DNA of 64,000 bases from Glossina fuscipes. Taxonomy: Eukaryota; Arthropoda; Insecta; Diptera; Glossinidae. Shown here piece after piece: positions 33,525 to 45,919 of this stretch; positions within the stretch are counted from its first letter, which is position 1; the number at the start of each line of letters is the position of its first letter. The DNA lies in the NCBI RefSeq assembly GCF_014805625.2, contig NW_023998414.1, positions 38,388,148 through 38,452,147 on the forward strand. Reading direction: 5' to 3'. The notes beneath the pieces were generated by a model. It had not been told where the DNA came from. It searched no databases and saw only the letters and a program-made list of their open reading frames with translations. Made by a program: the position numbers and the translations under genes.

Positions 33525-34773
33525 TTAGCTATTTTTATATGAACTTCAGGACTTTATTTAACATGCTTCGGATTGTCCGATTTGGGTCAAATATGCACCG
33601 TTTTGTTGTATGATTTGTTGCCACTTTAAAGGTAACTTCTAAACGCCTCTCTCAAAAAAGTCCTGGTCTCTATTTGCAAAAAACTCTAGTAGTCGATTTT
33701 CACAATCCTCCCTAGATTCCAATTTTTTATCATTAAAGAAATTTTGCAATGCAAGAAAAAGATGATAATCGCTTGGTGGCAAGTCCGGGCTGTATGGCGG
33801 ATGCATTAAAACTTCCCAACCAAGCTCCCGAAGTTTCTGGCGAGTCACTGTAGATGTGTGTGGCCTAGCGTTGTCCTGGTGGAACACGACACCTCTCCTG
33901 TTGGCCAATTCTGGTCGTTTCTGGTCAATCGCTATCTTCAAACGGTCCAGTTGTTGACAGTAGAGATCAGAATTTAGCGTTTGGCCATATGGAAGCAACT
34001 CATAATAAATAATCCCCTTCCAGTCCCACCAAATGCATAGCAAAACCTTCCTGGCCGTTTGAGGTGCTTCACCGCTCTTTGACCACGATCGTTTTCGCAC
34101 AGGGTGATCGTATGTGATCCATTTCTCATCTCTAGTCACCATCCGTTTAAGAAATGGGTCTATCTCATTCCGTTTGGCCAAGGCTTCGCAGATGGAAATT
34201 CGATCCATCATGTTTTTTTCTGTTAATTGGTGTGGCACCCAAACATCGAGCTTCTTTTTGAATCCAGCTTTGTGTAAATGGTTTAAAACTGTTTTATGGT
34301 CGATTTTTAGCTCCTGGGCGATGTTACGACTGCTAACATGCCGGTCAACTTCGATCATTTCACCGATTTTATCGACATTTTCGACGACCGGCCTACCTGT
34401 GCGAGGTGCATTTTTAACATCAAAAATTCCTGAACGGAATCTACGAAACCAAAATTGCACATAATTGGCTCTTACAGTATCGGAACCATTAAACACCATT
34501 CACAATTTTAGCCGCCTGGCTTGCATTTTCGCCTTTGTCAAAGAACAACTGTAAAATGTACCGAATTTTCTCTTTGTTCACTTCCATTTTTAACACGCTG
34601 TAACTCACAACTGAATGCACCAAACAAAAAATAGCAAAAGAATTTTTTTTACTGCGAAATATCACCTTTCCAACGAGCATAAATCTGAAATTGTTTGATC
34701 GATACTTTACGAGAAATGTATCAGTGCAGCCATCTACCGAAAAAAATAATGGATTTCTTTTTCCCCAAACTAA
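33525..34773 (-). mobile_element. mariner element (cecropia/mori-like), near full length
   Basis: The 5' end on the minus strand reads TTAGTTTGGGGAAAAAGAAA (34,773 downward). The opposite end starts TTAGCTATTTTTATATGAAC (33,525). Both begin TTAG and are preceded by TA (33,523-33,524 and 34,774-34,775), the mariner target duplication, but the 3' inverted repeat has diverged beyond its first bases. At 1,249 bp it is the usual mariner size. Outside the TA on both sides is DINE-like sequence, so it inserted into an existing repeat. Confidence 0.8.
33558..34587 (-). pseudogene. mariner transposase, frameshifted and prematurely stopped
   Basis: Mariner-type DDE transposase that cuts and pastes its own element. 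The start is ATG at 34,587 (MEVNKEKIRY, first helix-turn-helix). After 32 codons an extra A makes TAA (34,489-34,491); the next frame is open from 34,499 to 33,639 (286 codons). In that segment WFRRFRSGIFDVKNAPRTGR is at residues 17-36, IDHKTVLNHLHKAGFKKKLD at 66-85 and WVPHQL at 87-92. The catalytic Asps are D124 (TRDEKW, usually TGDEKW), D209 (HQDNARPH) and D244 (PPSDYH), spaced D34D. About 7 codons are missing in frame after GEAPQT. A TAG at 33,639 precedes the readable conserved tail KLPLKWQQIIQQNGAYLTQI to TAA at 33,558-33,560. Family assignment is secure; activity is not expected. Confidence 0.9.
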
Positions 34774-34862
34774 TATAAATATAATAATAATTGGATGTAT
34801 TTCAAGTTCTTCTGGATATGGCCTACATTCGCCGAAATTTAATATATCCTTGTACCACTTGA
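34774..34862 (-). mobile_element. DINE-like element, part 2 (5' end), split by mariner
   Basis: ATTTCAAGTTCTTCTGGATA, GGCCTACATTCGCC and AATATATCCTTGTACCACTT match the 5' half of minus-strand copies (compare 57,965-58,025). It continues the segment ending at 33,524. Confidence 0.6.
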
Positions 34863-34869
34863 TAATCAA

Positions 34870-35410
34870 TTTAAGAGAACCTTCTCGCGATATGTAGTAA
34901 CAATTAACGGTCAGTCTAGATGATCGTGTTGAAGGAGGCTTCAAAAATGCAGAAAACTAAATTAAATTTGAATCTCGTGAATATTTAAAAGCGTGAAAAC
35001 GTATGTGTGGGCACGATAAGTTTCCCTGAATGTTGACAACGGCGCCGACAAAGTAACTCCAACTATTTAACAAGAACTTACAAATGAAAAGTATCAGCAA
35101 GCATTCGTAATTCGTGATTGTATTGATTAATAAAAAAATGAAAAATGATAGCTTATCATATAATGGCCGGCTGATTGCATTGTTAATTGACTCAGACTAA
35201 TAATAATAGATCGTTAGAGAGAAAAAAATCAGTTTCAACAGTGGATAAGTGATAATAAATAACGAGGAAATGATAATGAATAATTAATACGATGATAGCT
35301 AATACAAATAATATGCTATTATCCGACGGCTATTGTTGCCGCAATCAATCAAGTTATATAGAATTTTATTAGGAATATAATCTGTTTATAAAAACAAAAT
35401 TCGACTTTTC
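34870..35410. other. no gene seen
   Basis: AT-rich spacer between the mariner/DINE nest and the Tc1 remnant. Confidence 0.4.
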
Positions 35411-35519
35411 TTATCGGTTCAAAAGAAAGAGTGAAAGATTTGATTAAAGGGAAGTTCAAGTAGTCTAAACAGTTTTCCGATTTTTTGAACATAGACATAG
35501 CACCGTATTACAAATTCGC

Positions 35520-35975
35520 GCTGGACGCGCTGGATAATTGGGCAATTGGTTTGTACGTGTATACAGTTGTTCGAAGCGAATAGAAGGAAAGAAAACGAAC
35601 CATGCTTCGGGAATTTATTCTTGAGCGTTCTTACTAAAACCATGTCATACTTATTTGAAAACTCCTTCAGTTTTTATCCGCTTTACTTGGCCTCCATTGT
35701 GCTTTTCAGTGTCACGTTGAATTTTCGGTTATATATATTCTATATTTGATTTTCGCCTTACATATGACTTATCGTCGGATCTAAAAATGTTAAATTTGCG
35801 TACATTAGTAAATATAACGGTCATCCAGAAGAATTCCTTCTTGTCAATGTAGTCTTTGGCGAATTGCAATTTATTCTTCAGATTTTTTAGTCTACTAAAT
35901 GGTTTGTTACGAGGTGTTCTTCCATGAAAATGATTCCGCGGAAATATTCTTCTTATAGTTTGGAATGTACATGTC
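35520..35975 (-). pseudogene. Tc1-like transposase remnant
   Basis: A minus-strand frame open from about 35,973 to 35,748 reads TIRRIFPRNHFHGRTPRNKP, then LKNKLQFAKDYIDKKEFFW, MTVIFTNVRKFNIFRSD and DKSYVRRKSNIEYI. It matches Tc1 transposases (STVRRxLHxxGxxGRxxRKKP, RLxFAKxHxxxPxxFWxxVIFSDESKFxIFGSDG). The first catalytic Asp (DES/DET) is replaced (TNV). After a stop, PKIQRDTEKHNGG corresponds to the usual PKxxxPTVKHGGG. The frame at 35,419-35,643 may hold the decayed QDNDPKHT region but is poorly conserved. No inverted repeats were located. Confidence 0.7.
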
Positions 35976-36825
35976 TATATGCAGGAACTCAGCCTTGTTG
36001 CAAATTGGAAAAGTATTTTCTTAAAATAGATTACAATTCCGAAAGAAGTTGGAAATCTCGAGACTAGCTTTGATCGTCTATATTAGGCCATCGTGCGGTT
36101 TACAAGGTGCTGATGAAACGATCGTTATCGTAAAAACTTATCACTGCCTGCATGATAACAAAATATAAATCAATTTTAATATATGTTCAAGGAACAAAAG
36201 CGATTACGTATCAATTCATCGAAAGAAAATGAGAATTTGAGATGACGTGGAGTTGTCTTGAATTATGTACATTTTAAAAATATCTCCATATATTTAGAGT
36301 GAGAAATTAAAATTCCATATGTAATTTAATTATTTATTTTGTTTGGAAAGCGCGTTCTCGATATCACGTAAAACTTTCATAAAATTTCCTAACGAAGAAT
36401 CTTTTTATGCGGTCTTTTTCCATCACATTAAATACATTTTCTTCGAAATTTTTGTAAAAAAGTTATGAGGTTTTTTGTTACTTTTGCAATCCCTATCTAC
36501 GGCCCAAAAATCGATTCAACAACAAATGAATGAATGTAGCAGAGTTTAATTCATCTCGTTCATGTTACTTAAAGGAAATAATTTTCTTTAAGGTTATTCA
36601 TTTCATCACCTTTTATTACATCACGAAGTAAAAAGTTTGTTTTACTTTAAGAAAACGAGCAAAGGAGCAAAGGATCAGGTTTTATATTTAAGTATATACA
36701 AAACGTATCTTTCTAATACTGTCACGTAGAGTGCGAACAATTTTGTTAAGCGACATTTTGTAGTGTTGTGGCATTTTATTGCATTTTCTTTGCCATTTGT
36801 TTCTGTGTCAGAGTTTTGTTATGAG

Positions 36826-36827
<2 letters not shown>

Positions 36828-36856
<29 letters not shown>
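36828..36856. repeat. poly-A run of 29
   Basis: Uninterrupted A run; no retroposon body recognised beside it. Confidence 0.85.
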
Positions 36857-37636
36857 CGGTTTCATTTTACTTACGATAGTCGGTCGCAAACGGTATTTTT
36901 AGAAAAACCTCAATTAAAACGATAACGCACACCCCTGTGTAGCGACTAGAAAAATAAATGAAAATAGTTTAGCTCTTTTCCTATAAGCCTCGACGGTTTC
37001 TCATAATGTTTCTTCTGCTTCTGCCTTTAGTTCGGCAAAAAAAAAAAAAAAAAAGGCAAAAAAAAAAAAAAAAAAAAACCAAACAGTTTAACTTACTGGT
37101 TGATATTTTTAATATCTTGCGTGCGTGTTTAATTAAGATTTTAATACTTGACAATACTTTTTACGAAAAAATCAAAAGCAAAATACATATCAACTTTACT
37201 TGCTGTTGACATTATAAAGCGATTATACGAAATGAACATATAAATGAAGAGATGATTGTAGAGACTTTTAGATAAATCGTCTTATATATAAGCGTTAGGT
37301 AAATTTAATAGGAACGCTTGGATCAATGTCATTACAATAAAAACTTTGATTAAGTTGGTATCGCTTCAACCATTCATTTAATTGATTATTGTATTCAAAC
37401 AATTTCTATACATATTATTTTTCTCTGTTTTATCTCACCATCCGTAGCTCTAATAATCTGCAACGGTTATCCTATTCACTTGCGATTTGACAAAAGTTGT
37501 TAGCTCTTGGTTTTTCCCATTTTTTTTCTTTTTTTCTTTTTTGGTTTTTTCTTTTCTTTTCCACAGTTCATCATTTCATAATTAATTTTTCGCTTTTTCC
37601 TTAACTGCATAGCGGCAAAAGAGAGACAAAAAACGA

Positions 37637-37638
<2 letters not shown>

Positions 37639-37672
<34 letters not shown>
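37639..37672. repeat. (TA)n microsatellite
   Basis: Pure alternating TA tract. Confidence 0.93.
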
Positions 37673-37675
<3 letters not shown>

Positions 37676-38326
37676 ATTGTTTAAAGTCTATCTACTACAA
37701 GTTCGACTCACTTATCTACAATCAAAATTTTACTCTCTTTGAAAACTTAAATGGAATAAGTAAATTATTCAAAATATTTTAGAAATAATTCGATTATAAT
37801 TAAGATATTTAACAGTTTTTGTTATATGTTATGTAATTCAACTACAATAGACTAAGGGACGAATTGGGTAAATGGGAGAATCTTAACATTACTGATAAGC
37901 TACAAAACTTTGATCAGAAGAAGTAATACAACAATCCATATATATAAATAAACAGGCAAAGGAAGAGGAAAGAAAAAAACGCGTGTACGCGTCTAGCACG
38001 TAGGGACACCCGCAACCAATTTGAACCGTAGCTAGAATGACACTACTAGTGATAGGCTTAAGCTTGGCAGCCTTGGAGAATTTTTAATGTCATGAAAAAT
38101 TCATTGGAAAAGTTGGAGTTAACAGGACGCATTAGCCAATTTTTTTTTTACAGTGAGATAAAGTCCACTTCACTACGTATGAAGCCAAGCCAGGGGATTG
38201 CAATTTGAAATGAAGAAATCAATGCATAAATACCTGTGAGTTGCTAAAGCATTCTCTAAAAGCAGGACAAGTATGGCAAATGCTCAAGTGTCGCTTTCTT
38301 CGCCAAGCGGACTAAAATGTAGAAAT

Positions 38327-38329
<3 letters not shown>

Positions 38330-38359
<30 letters not shown>
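38330..38359. repeat. (TA)n microsatellite
   Basis: Pure alternating TA tract ending in TGGGTG. Confidence 0.93.
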
Positions 38360-38361
<2 letters not shown>

Positions 38362-40849
38362 GTGTTTTGACAATGAAAATTAATTGACAACTAAAAGCTA
38401 ATACACAATGTGACGAAAATCTGCGAAGCAATAGCGCTTTAATGCTCTTAAGCGTAGTCACACATCACATTCTGTAACAATCGAAATCGAGCCAACCGTA
38501 TACCGTATGGGTAGTTTGTTATATAGATATAGTCGGAAAATCGATATTATCGGGTAGTTGGGAAGCAAGCATCCTACACTCTATGTCCACTTTTTGTCGG
38601 CACACTCTTCACATGTATTTCACGGTATTGGTAGTATTAGTATTAGATTATCCGGCAAAGTATAAAATCGACCTCACATTTGTCTCACATTTTATAGTAG
38701 GAAAAAATTAAAGTAAAAAAATATTTGGTAAATAAATTCAAAATTTTTAAGATCGGACTAATTAAAAAAATGTAGATGAAGGATATGTGGTAACTTTTCT
38801 TTTATAGTTAGCAGGTTTATATGAATATCTTGGACTCATAAGGAGTGAAAATTTTGTCTTGCACATAAAATTTGGAATGATTTTTGTTGCTCGAGCTAAT
38901 TAAATCTATGTCAAACATAGTTTGAATAGTTTGTTGCTTTCTTATTCATATAGAGTTTTAATGTTTCGAAGGGATGTGTGCTTGATCGGAACGCATACAA
39001 AAATAGCTGGGAATAGAAGAAGAAGACGATAGCGTAATAACCGATAATTGGTTTTTAGGAAATATAAAAATGCTTTTGTTGAACGAATATTTTGGATGAA
39101 TTGGAGTGAGATTTATTACGTTAAGCGAATCCCATGAGATATTTTTGCCTATAAATGTGAAAATAAACTGAATGCGTATAGATTAACAGATTTACTACTA
39201 ATATTTTTTTATTGAATTCTTGTTAAATATTTTATAATAAAAATGTAATTTAGCTAACTAGAAGTAAGCAATGACAATTATGCGTTAACGGCATTTAATT
39301 TTATATTGTTTTACTTCAGTTCTCCCTTTGAAATAATTTTAGTTATTATTATGATAAGTAAGAGGAGATAAAGACTTGAAATAAGTATGTGACGTATTTT
39401 TTTTTTTGACGCAATAAAGTTAAGATGTTGATTAAATATTTTGTAAACACATTTACAGCAACTGCTATATATTAATTGTATTGTACGCGTACATATAGTA
39501 TATACTTGCAAATAGTTTATCTTATCGTTGAGAGAGTTATTTAGCAAATTAAAATTATAATTACGCGGCTTTATACTCGTGCGATAGATGTTAGTGCGTT
39601 CTATATAAAATTTTAAGGTATATATTACATCGCGTCTAAAGATCACTAGTTTTTCATACCTTTTCATTTGCTTACATCTTTCATATATAATTTTTTGCAT
39701 TTTTGGTCTGTCAGATGCATGAAAGCTGTGGTTGTCGATTTTTAATTATGACATTACAACATTATTAGATATACGATATTAATATGTATATATACATATG
39801 TACATATACATATATATATATATATATATATATTTATACGAGATTCGTTAGTAGTTTTCGTTTCGTACAATGTTATGTTATTGTGTTGATCGTATTACAA
39901 TAACGGTCTTCTTGGAAATTCTCTCATTCATGGGTTGCTGGCTGTCAATCAACAGTACCCGTTCGAGTTAATGAAAGGTAAATATGACTTTCATTCGAGG
40001 TCATATTACAACAGTTTAGTCTTAATGTTAGAGAAGAGCTTGAAATTAAAAAAAAAAACCGTTGAAAATGGAATGAATTTTAGTGGCGTATGGAACATAG
40101 TAACTGTTCATTAACAACGGTTTTATTGTCTTCACTGTTCATACATGGTAATATGGGCGTTATAAGCGGGAGCAACGAAATCGCCTTTATTTTTAGTTTA
40201 CTGTCATCAATTTCCTTTTGGAATGTGAGTTTGCTTATGTTGCAATATAAGAAAGAGTAGATGACAGTATGTATATAAATTTAACCGCGTCTATCTAAAC
40301 TAAACAAGATCTGATTTCAAACGAACTAGCAAAATGGCAAGACTTTATTCGATTTCTAATACAATGTAAAGTTTCCTTCTCGTTTTGTGCTCTGGTTTCA
40401 ACTGAATACCAAATGCCATATGAACGATGCCCGTCCTTCCTATGGTTAGATAGCAGAGAATTTCTTCTTGCGAAGAGCATCATTTTTGATTAAGCGCAAG
40501 ATAATAAATGTGATTGACTCGATATTTTCCTCAGATTCAATTCGAATAAACCAATCGAGTTGCATTTTAGATTAACATTTGTTTTTCACTAAGTAATCTC
40601 TTATGTGTAATCACAGAAATTTTCTGACCAGAGGTACAGATTAAAAAAAAAATTACTCCGATTTAAAGGTACTAAACTTGTAAAGGTTGAGTTCGAAGCA
40701 ATTAAATTATATTTTCTTAAGGATATTTACAACAACTGATGGCAGAGTTTACGTGACAGGGCAACGTGATCACGCCGAGAATTGTGAAGAAAATTCCTCG
40801 GTATGATATTGAATGATAATCGACGAGGAAAGTACGCGAATTAGTCGAT

Positions 40850-41270
40850 ATGATCGACAATTTCAAAAATGTTGTAGATCGCATAAGCGGTGGAAAGTTA
40901 AATCAGAGAATGGTAATCGCTGGACTGATGATAATGTTTCAATCGAACCTTCTCGCGTTGTCTCACAATAATAGCGTCAAGCTTTTGCGTCGGCTGTTAA
41001 GAATCAATGTAATATGGGTCCGGGACGAAGGAATATTTAAAATCTTAGGCCGAAGACAGTTAGCTCCATATGCTAGGTAAGCATGAGATAGTTTTCATCG
41101 ATTACGGCGAGTTTTATGCACGCGTTTGAGAAAATGAGATGAGCGAAAGCGTTCGAGTTTAGCGAAAACGAAAGTTGCGTTTCGTTACGATAATACGCCA
41201 GTTTATGCATTCGTTATCGTGATAGCAAAAACGAATTCGATATGTTATGAAAAAATGATTCGGATAGAAG
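40850..41270 (+). pseudogene. mariner (irritans-like) transposase remnant
   Basis: Plus-strand frames give HEIVFIDYGEFYARV (about 41,082-41,126; compare HGIIFIDYLEKGKTIxxxYY), then in another phase SSLAKTKVAFRYDNTPVYAF (from about 41,152) and VIVIAKTNSI. These match the irritans-type pattern RPHLAKKKVLFHQDNAPAHKSxxxMAKL. The second catalytic Asp (YDN) is present. The linker between the blocks is deleted. The 76-codon frame at 40,850-41,080 may be the decayed middle part (LLRRLLRINVIWVRDE against FLRRYVTMDETWxHH), less certainly. Confidence 0.5.
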
Positions 41271-41289
41271 TGGTTATTCTACGCTTGGT

Positions 41290-42170
41290 TCTACATATTA
41301 GGAATATTAAAAAAAAATAAAAATAAATAAAATTGTATTATATACATACATACACATACATTCACTGCAGTTGTGATATAAATAAGCCGCTTGACCAATA
41401 TCGCATCGGGTTTTATTCAATTTTGCTGCAAGAAACTTTATTAAAATTGTCTTGTGAACATATTTTCATGAACGTTTATCCACTTTGAGGCAGAACGTTA
41501 TCGTATCGATGTGTGTAAGTTACTCTCTGGAGAAATTATTCTTTAATTAATGTTTCTATTAATTGTTCCTTTGCCTCTAGAGAGTGTATGACTATTTATG
41601 ATTTAATTGACTCTATTGATCACTTGATTAAATGTCGTTAAAGAGTAAATTGCGTTTTTATTTCAAGTGCATCGACATACTTTATAATAAATACATAAAT
41701 AAAAGTTAAAGATTGCAGTAAAAGTCATTGACAAGAGAACAAGTTATGGAACTGATTAATGATTGTTTTTAGTGAATAAACATTTTTATATGCGTTTACG
41801 GTGCAGTAGTCAGTAATGAAAATCGATGGGAATTTTATATGGGAGAGGAGGAATTGTCGGTTCGTGTTGACAAGAATAAATATTTGTTTGCATATCAGCA
41901 AATTAAGTCTTAGGGGAATTAAATGCAAATATATGTTTCATCATATGCGTTGCATAATTGTTTATAAAGTTATATGATTTATTGACGTCACAATGTGCTA
42001 TAATGCATTTTCAAATAAATGTATTTTCTTTTATTTTCTGGTTTATGAAAAATCATATGTAAGTCAATTAACTTCCGTTTCCTTTATGGGCCATAATGTA
42101 CGTTTGTCACGCAAACCATTAGCGAAATAAATAACAATTTATTTTGCATTTCTCCTTTCATTTATTTATT
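41290..42170. other. no gene seen
   Basis: AT-rich spacer without recognisable motifs. Confidence 0.4.
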
Positions 42171-42171
42171 T

Positions 42172-42516
42172 TTTATACCCTACAACACTTGTCGCGCAAG
42201 GGTATATTAAATTTATGCGTATATATGTACCCAGACCCAGAAGGACTTGAAGTGAACTCATCTCATTATTATACGGATCGATTCAGAAAGTGATTCAGAG
42301 TTTGATTTAAGCCTGTCTCTGTCCATCTGTACCTCTGTCCGTCTTGTTTTCTTCTATTCAGTCTACAGGTCGTGAATCGGATCGGATCACTTTTTCCACC
42401 AATTGTCATATAACGCTTTATTTGGCGAAATTTTTAAATGATTAACTGTAGGGTGATCTAGGGTATGTAATGCTGGACCGTGATTCGTTATATTGCCTTT
42501 ACATGGTTTTTGTTTT
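42172..42516 (+). mobile_element. DINE-like element, short form
   Basis: TTTATACCCTACAACACTTG with inverted echo GCGCAAGGGTATATT, ACCCAGAAGGACTTGAAGTG, GATTCAGAAAGTGATTCAGA, CTGTCCATCTGTACCTCTGT, then AGGGTATGTAATGCTGGACC and the end TGCCTTTACATGGTTTTTG. Confidence 0.68.
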
Positions 42517-42519
42517 TAA

Positions 42520-44205
42520 TGAAAAAATTTCTTACCAACGGAAAATGGGAAAAATATAAATGATAAAAAATATAAATCATAACGAGAAGGACGTTACGTT
42601 CCTATTGATCTTATATTGAAACCTCTTTATATCCGTCACTCTTAATTCGATCGAGATTATTACGCTTTGCTGGGAAAGTTAAGATAATACATATACATAT
42701 ATATATATATACATTTATACAATTTTTTTATGTAACGACCGATCTCACGCGTCACACATTCCCGACCGCGAACTGAAATGCTAGAGCATGGTTTAGCTGA
42801 CCATCATCAATCTTTAACTTTACGACAAAAGCACTCAGGCCAATCAAGTTATAATTCTCATTACGTTGCCTCTCGTGTTATCATAGTTGATTCTGTAGCG
42901 ATTGACATTTGGTATTCGAGAATGCCTTGACAATCGTTGTGAAACACTTATGTTTATTTTAGAGATTCAGAAGCTTAACATTATTCGCCTGTTTTTTAGC
43001 GTCGGTAATTTTATTGGCACCGAACGATTTCTACATTTTGCAAAGGCCGATGTTACAATTCCAGGGCAGATAAATTCAGTGCAGATGAACTCTTAGCGTA
43101 GTTCCTCAAAACCCAAACGGGTACATTGCCGTCGCATACTTTGATTTTGTTATGCATCAGTAAAATGTTTTTCTAACCAGTACGAATATCAAGCAAATTC
43201 AAGGTTATATGATCACTATAAAGAAATCCGTTTTTCCTACCCAAGTCCGCATTGGTAACAAACAAAGAGTATCGATTGAAGAACGTCAGCAAATCAATTC
43301 TTTTCATCACGAGACTCAACTTTACCTAACTTTACGGACGAAGGTTTAAATGTTGGTTTTCTTGAAAGATGGCAATCGTTTGAAGAGGTCTCCGGAAAAG
43401 CTATTTTTGGGACGCATGTCTCAACTATGTTGAGTGTTGTATACATTACGAATTACTTTGTAGATTATACACATTTTCCTTATGTTCAGCGGGAATATAA
43501 AAATTTTATATTATTGTTATGTAGAAGTTTTAAAACAGAAACCGAAACGAAATTCTCTGAGAGCTTAATCGCGTTCACTCATACTTATATGCCATATATT
43601 TGAAGTACATTTATTTTTAATTTTACAAGTAACTCATATGTTTTTTCAATCCGCTTGCATAGCAGTAAGTTTGCTAACGAAATTAATTTAAATAAAATTT
43701 TAACAAAGAAAATCAATAAAAACGAAGTGTACTTGAGAGATTTTTACGTTTATTGTCATTTTCTTTGCTCGTCGTAAATTATGTATTAGAGATTTATATT
43801 CGGGATGAAAGGTTTGAAGGATCAACATATTTTATTATTTATCTTGTGTCTCACACTATTCTGTATTTAACGGGACACATTTTTGAATAACAAAATGGAA
43901 GCATGATATTTCTTTAAATTCTAAGGACAACGTTTAACACGCAAACTTACTTTGACTGCCAATGCTCAAATAATTGTATCAAAAAAAAAAAAAAAGACAG
44001 ATATACTGAAGAAATAATAAAAGATATGATAAACAAAAAACAAGACAACATTCTATTATGCAGAAAAAATATGAATCTACTCATACCTAGGGGTTACATC
44101 TCTTACAACGTGCAGCCTTTTGATGATAGTCGAACAAGAAATTTCAAGGGAAAGTTTCTTTCGCACAAAATGTTAACAAATTTTTCTTAAATATATATAT
44201 ATATA
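42520..44205. other. no gene seen
   Basis: AT-rich spacer. The patch 42,720-43,440 is slightly GC-richer but its frames match nothing I recognise. Confidence 0.4.
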
Positions 44206-44209
44206 TATA

Positions 44210-44470
44210 AAACAAAAACAAACATTTAGTGCACTTCGGCCCAACAATAAATACCCTAAACCATCCTACCCTTATCCACATAATAATTTTTCAAAATAAA
44301 GCCTTGCCTGGAGAAAAAGTGATTCGATCCGAACCATATTCAATAGTTGTCATCCTTAGGCCAAAGCATGCCAGTATACCAAAAAAAAAAAAAAAAAAGA
44401 AAAGAGACACAAAACGGACAGACACGCTTAGATCGATTCAAAAAGTGATTCTGAATCCCTTATCTTACAG
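44210..44470 (-). mobile_element. DINE-like fragment
   Basis: GTGCACTTCGGCCCAACAAT, AATACCCTAAACCATCC, AAAAGTGATTCGATCCGAAC, CATCCTTAGGCCAAAGCATG and GGACAGACACGCTTAGATCG then GTGATTCTGAATCCCTTA, in the order of the minus-strand copies. An 18-A run at 44,381-44,398 interrupts the middle. The plus-strand frame at 44,229-44,603 is a by-product. Confidence 0.62.
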
Positions 44471-45049
44471 TGGCGGCTATAAATATAATTTTATTATTAT
44501 CAGATGCAAGCTTAACCGGATATCATTTTTTTTTGGTTTTTTTTTCTCTTCGAAAATTACATTTTTTTTATTTATTTATTTATTTTTTGGTTTTTTTGGT
44601 TGATAAACTTTGATTAAACCAGTGCGTTTTGCAAAGACAGTACAAGACATATTTTATGTTATATCCTTGCTTCCGTTTGCAATTTTATATTGAATTAATT
44701 TCGAGCTTTACTTAAAAGCTGTAAACTAATTTAAACAAACAATGCTTACATACAAAGTATTCATAATAATTTTATTTACCATGCAGTCGTGTATATGAAA
44801 AATAGGGGAGTAGAAGAAAGCAGAAAAAAAAACAACAACAACAATTTAAACAAGTGGAAACTTTAAATGTCGGACGAAGTTGTCTAACCTATCGTTTAAT
44901 GCAATTCTTCATTTATTTTCCTCATAATATAGTAAAAATTAGACCCTTTTGTGCGATGGAGCTCAGAAAATGGAGCTTTGTGGCTCAAATTCGTTATAAT
45001 TAATTTCGATCCTCAATCACTATCTTGGGCTAACTGCTCTACTATATGG

Positions 45050-45285
45050 CGTTCTATAGGAAGTGGTGGGAAAAATGGTCCAATTTAATCTATTCGCAAA
45101 AAGATTCGTCCTTGGACCGATTTATATCAATATATCAAATCTGCGATCTATGAGTTGAGCAGAAAAATTTGTGAAGAGACAATAGACGGCCAAGCATAAA
45201 TTTACCCAGATATTGATATCTCTATCTTAAGTTCTCCTCGCCCAACCACATCTTAACTTAATATATACGCAGTGCCACTTGGGAT
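45050..45285 (-). mobile_element. DINE-like fragment, degenerate
   Basis: AAAAATGGTCCAATTTAATC, TCGTCCTTGGACCGATTTAT, TATATCAAATCTGCG and a distal CTTAATATATACGCAGTGCC ACTTG block follow the minus-strand order, with heavy divergence. Confidence 0.45.
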
Positions 45286-45305
45286 GTAAGACTTAAAATT
45301 ATACT

Positions 45306-45330
45306 CACACACACACACACACACACACAC
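45306..45330. repeat. (CA)n microsatellite
   Basis: About twelve uninterrupted CA units. Confidence 0.95.
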
Positions 45331-45919
45331 ATTTGTAAATACCATAGATCATTGATATTGAAATTTTGGATTTGTTTTTCGAGAATTCTTCAGCTTCTTT
45401 TGATAGTGTAAGGATGATATGTTGCGTTGACTGAATATAAGGTGAATTTCGCTTTTTCTTAAGCTGATGAACGGATAGACATAGGCAAGTTTATTGTTTA
45501 GAAACTTTTACTGTTTGCGAATTGTTGAAGATTATTATGATGATGAATGTTACAAATGAAGTGATAACAACGGTATACTGTCGTTTTTCAGTCACCAGTG
45601 TGAGAATTGTGGGCATATTAACCACAATTTTACAAACATGTTTGCATATGTTAAATACATTATATATATGTATGCCACCGACACATTGATCAACAATTCG
45701 CGGGACTAAGTAAGAAACAAAAAAAATACATTTTTTTTCACAAAATTCAACTTTATTTCTATTCCAATATCCTTGAAGAGGGATAATTCTTCAATATTCT
45801 AAGGTCCTTTCTCCTAAAACGTATTAGTTTTCGTAATGACTCTCAACTATGGCAATAAACGTAGCAACTATTTGGAAAACAACTTCGCACCGTAAACAGT
45901 GAATATGGCGTACGACCTT

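Larger units (their letters stand above)
36060..40840. other. no gene seen, long AT-rich spacer
   Basis: Contains an A run of 29 (36,828-36,856), two A runs near 37,038-37,078 and (TA)n at 37,639-37,670, 38,331-38,358 and 39,808-39,831. The patch 37,980-38,100 is somewhat GC-richer (ACGCGTGTACGCGT) but holds no frame I trust. The 129-codon minus frame at 39,311-39,700 is AT-driven. Confidence 0.4.

Noticed and set aside
34114..34464. 116-codon plus-strand frame
   Set aside because: Antisense shadow of the mariner transposase.
39311..39700. 129-codon minus-strand frame
   Set aside because: Composition (I, Y, N, K, L) is that expected from AT-rich spacer; no motif.
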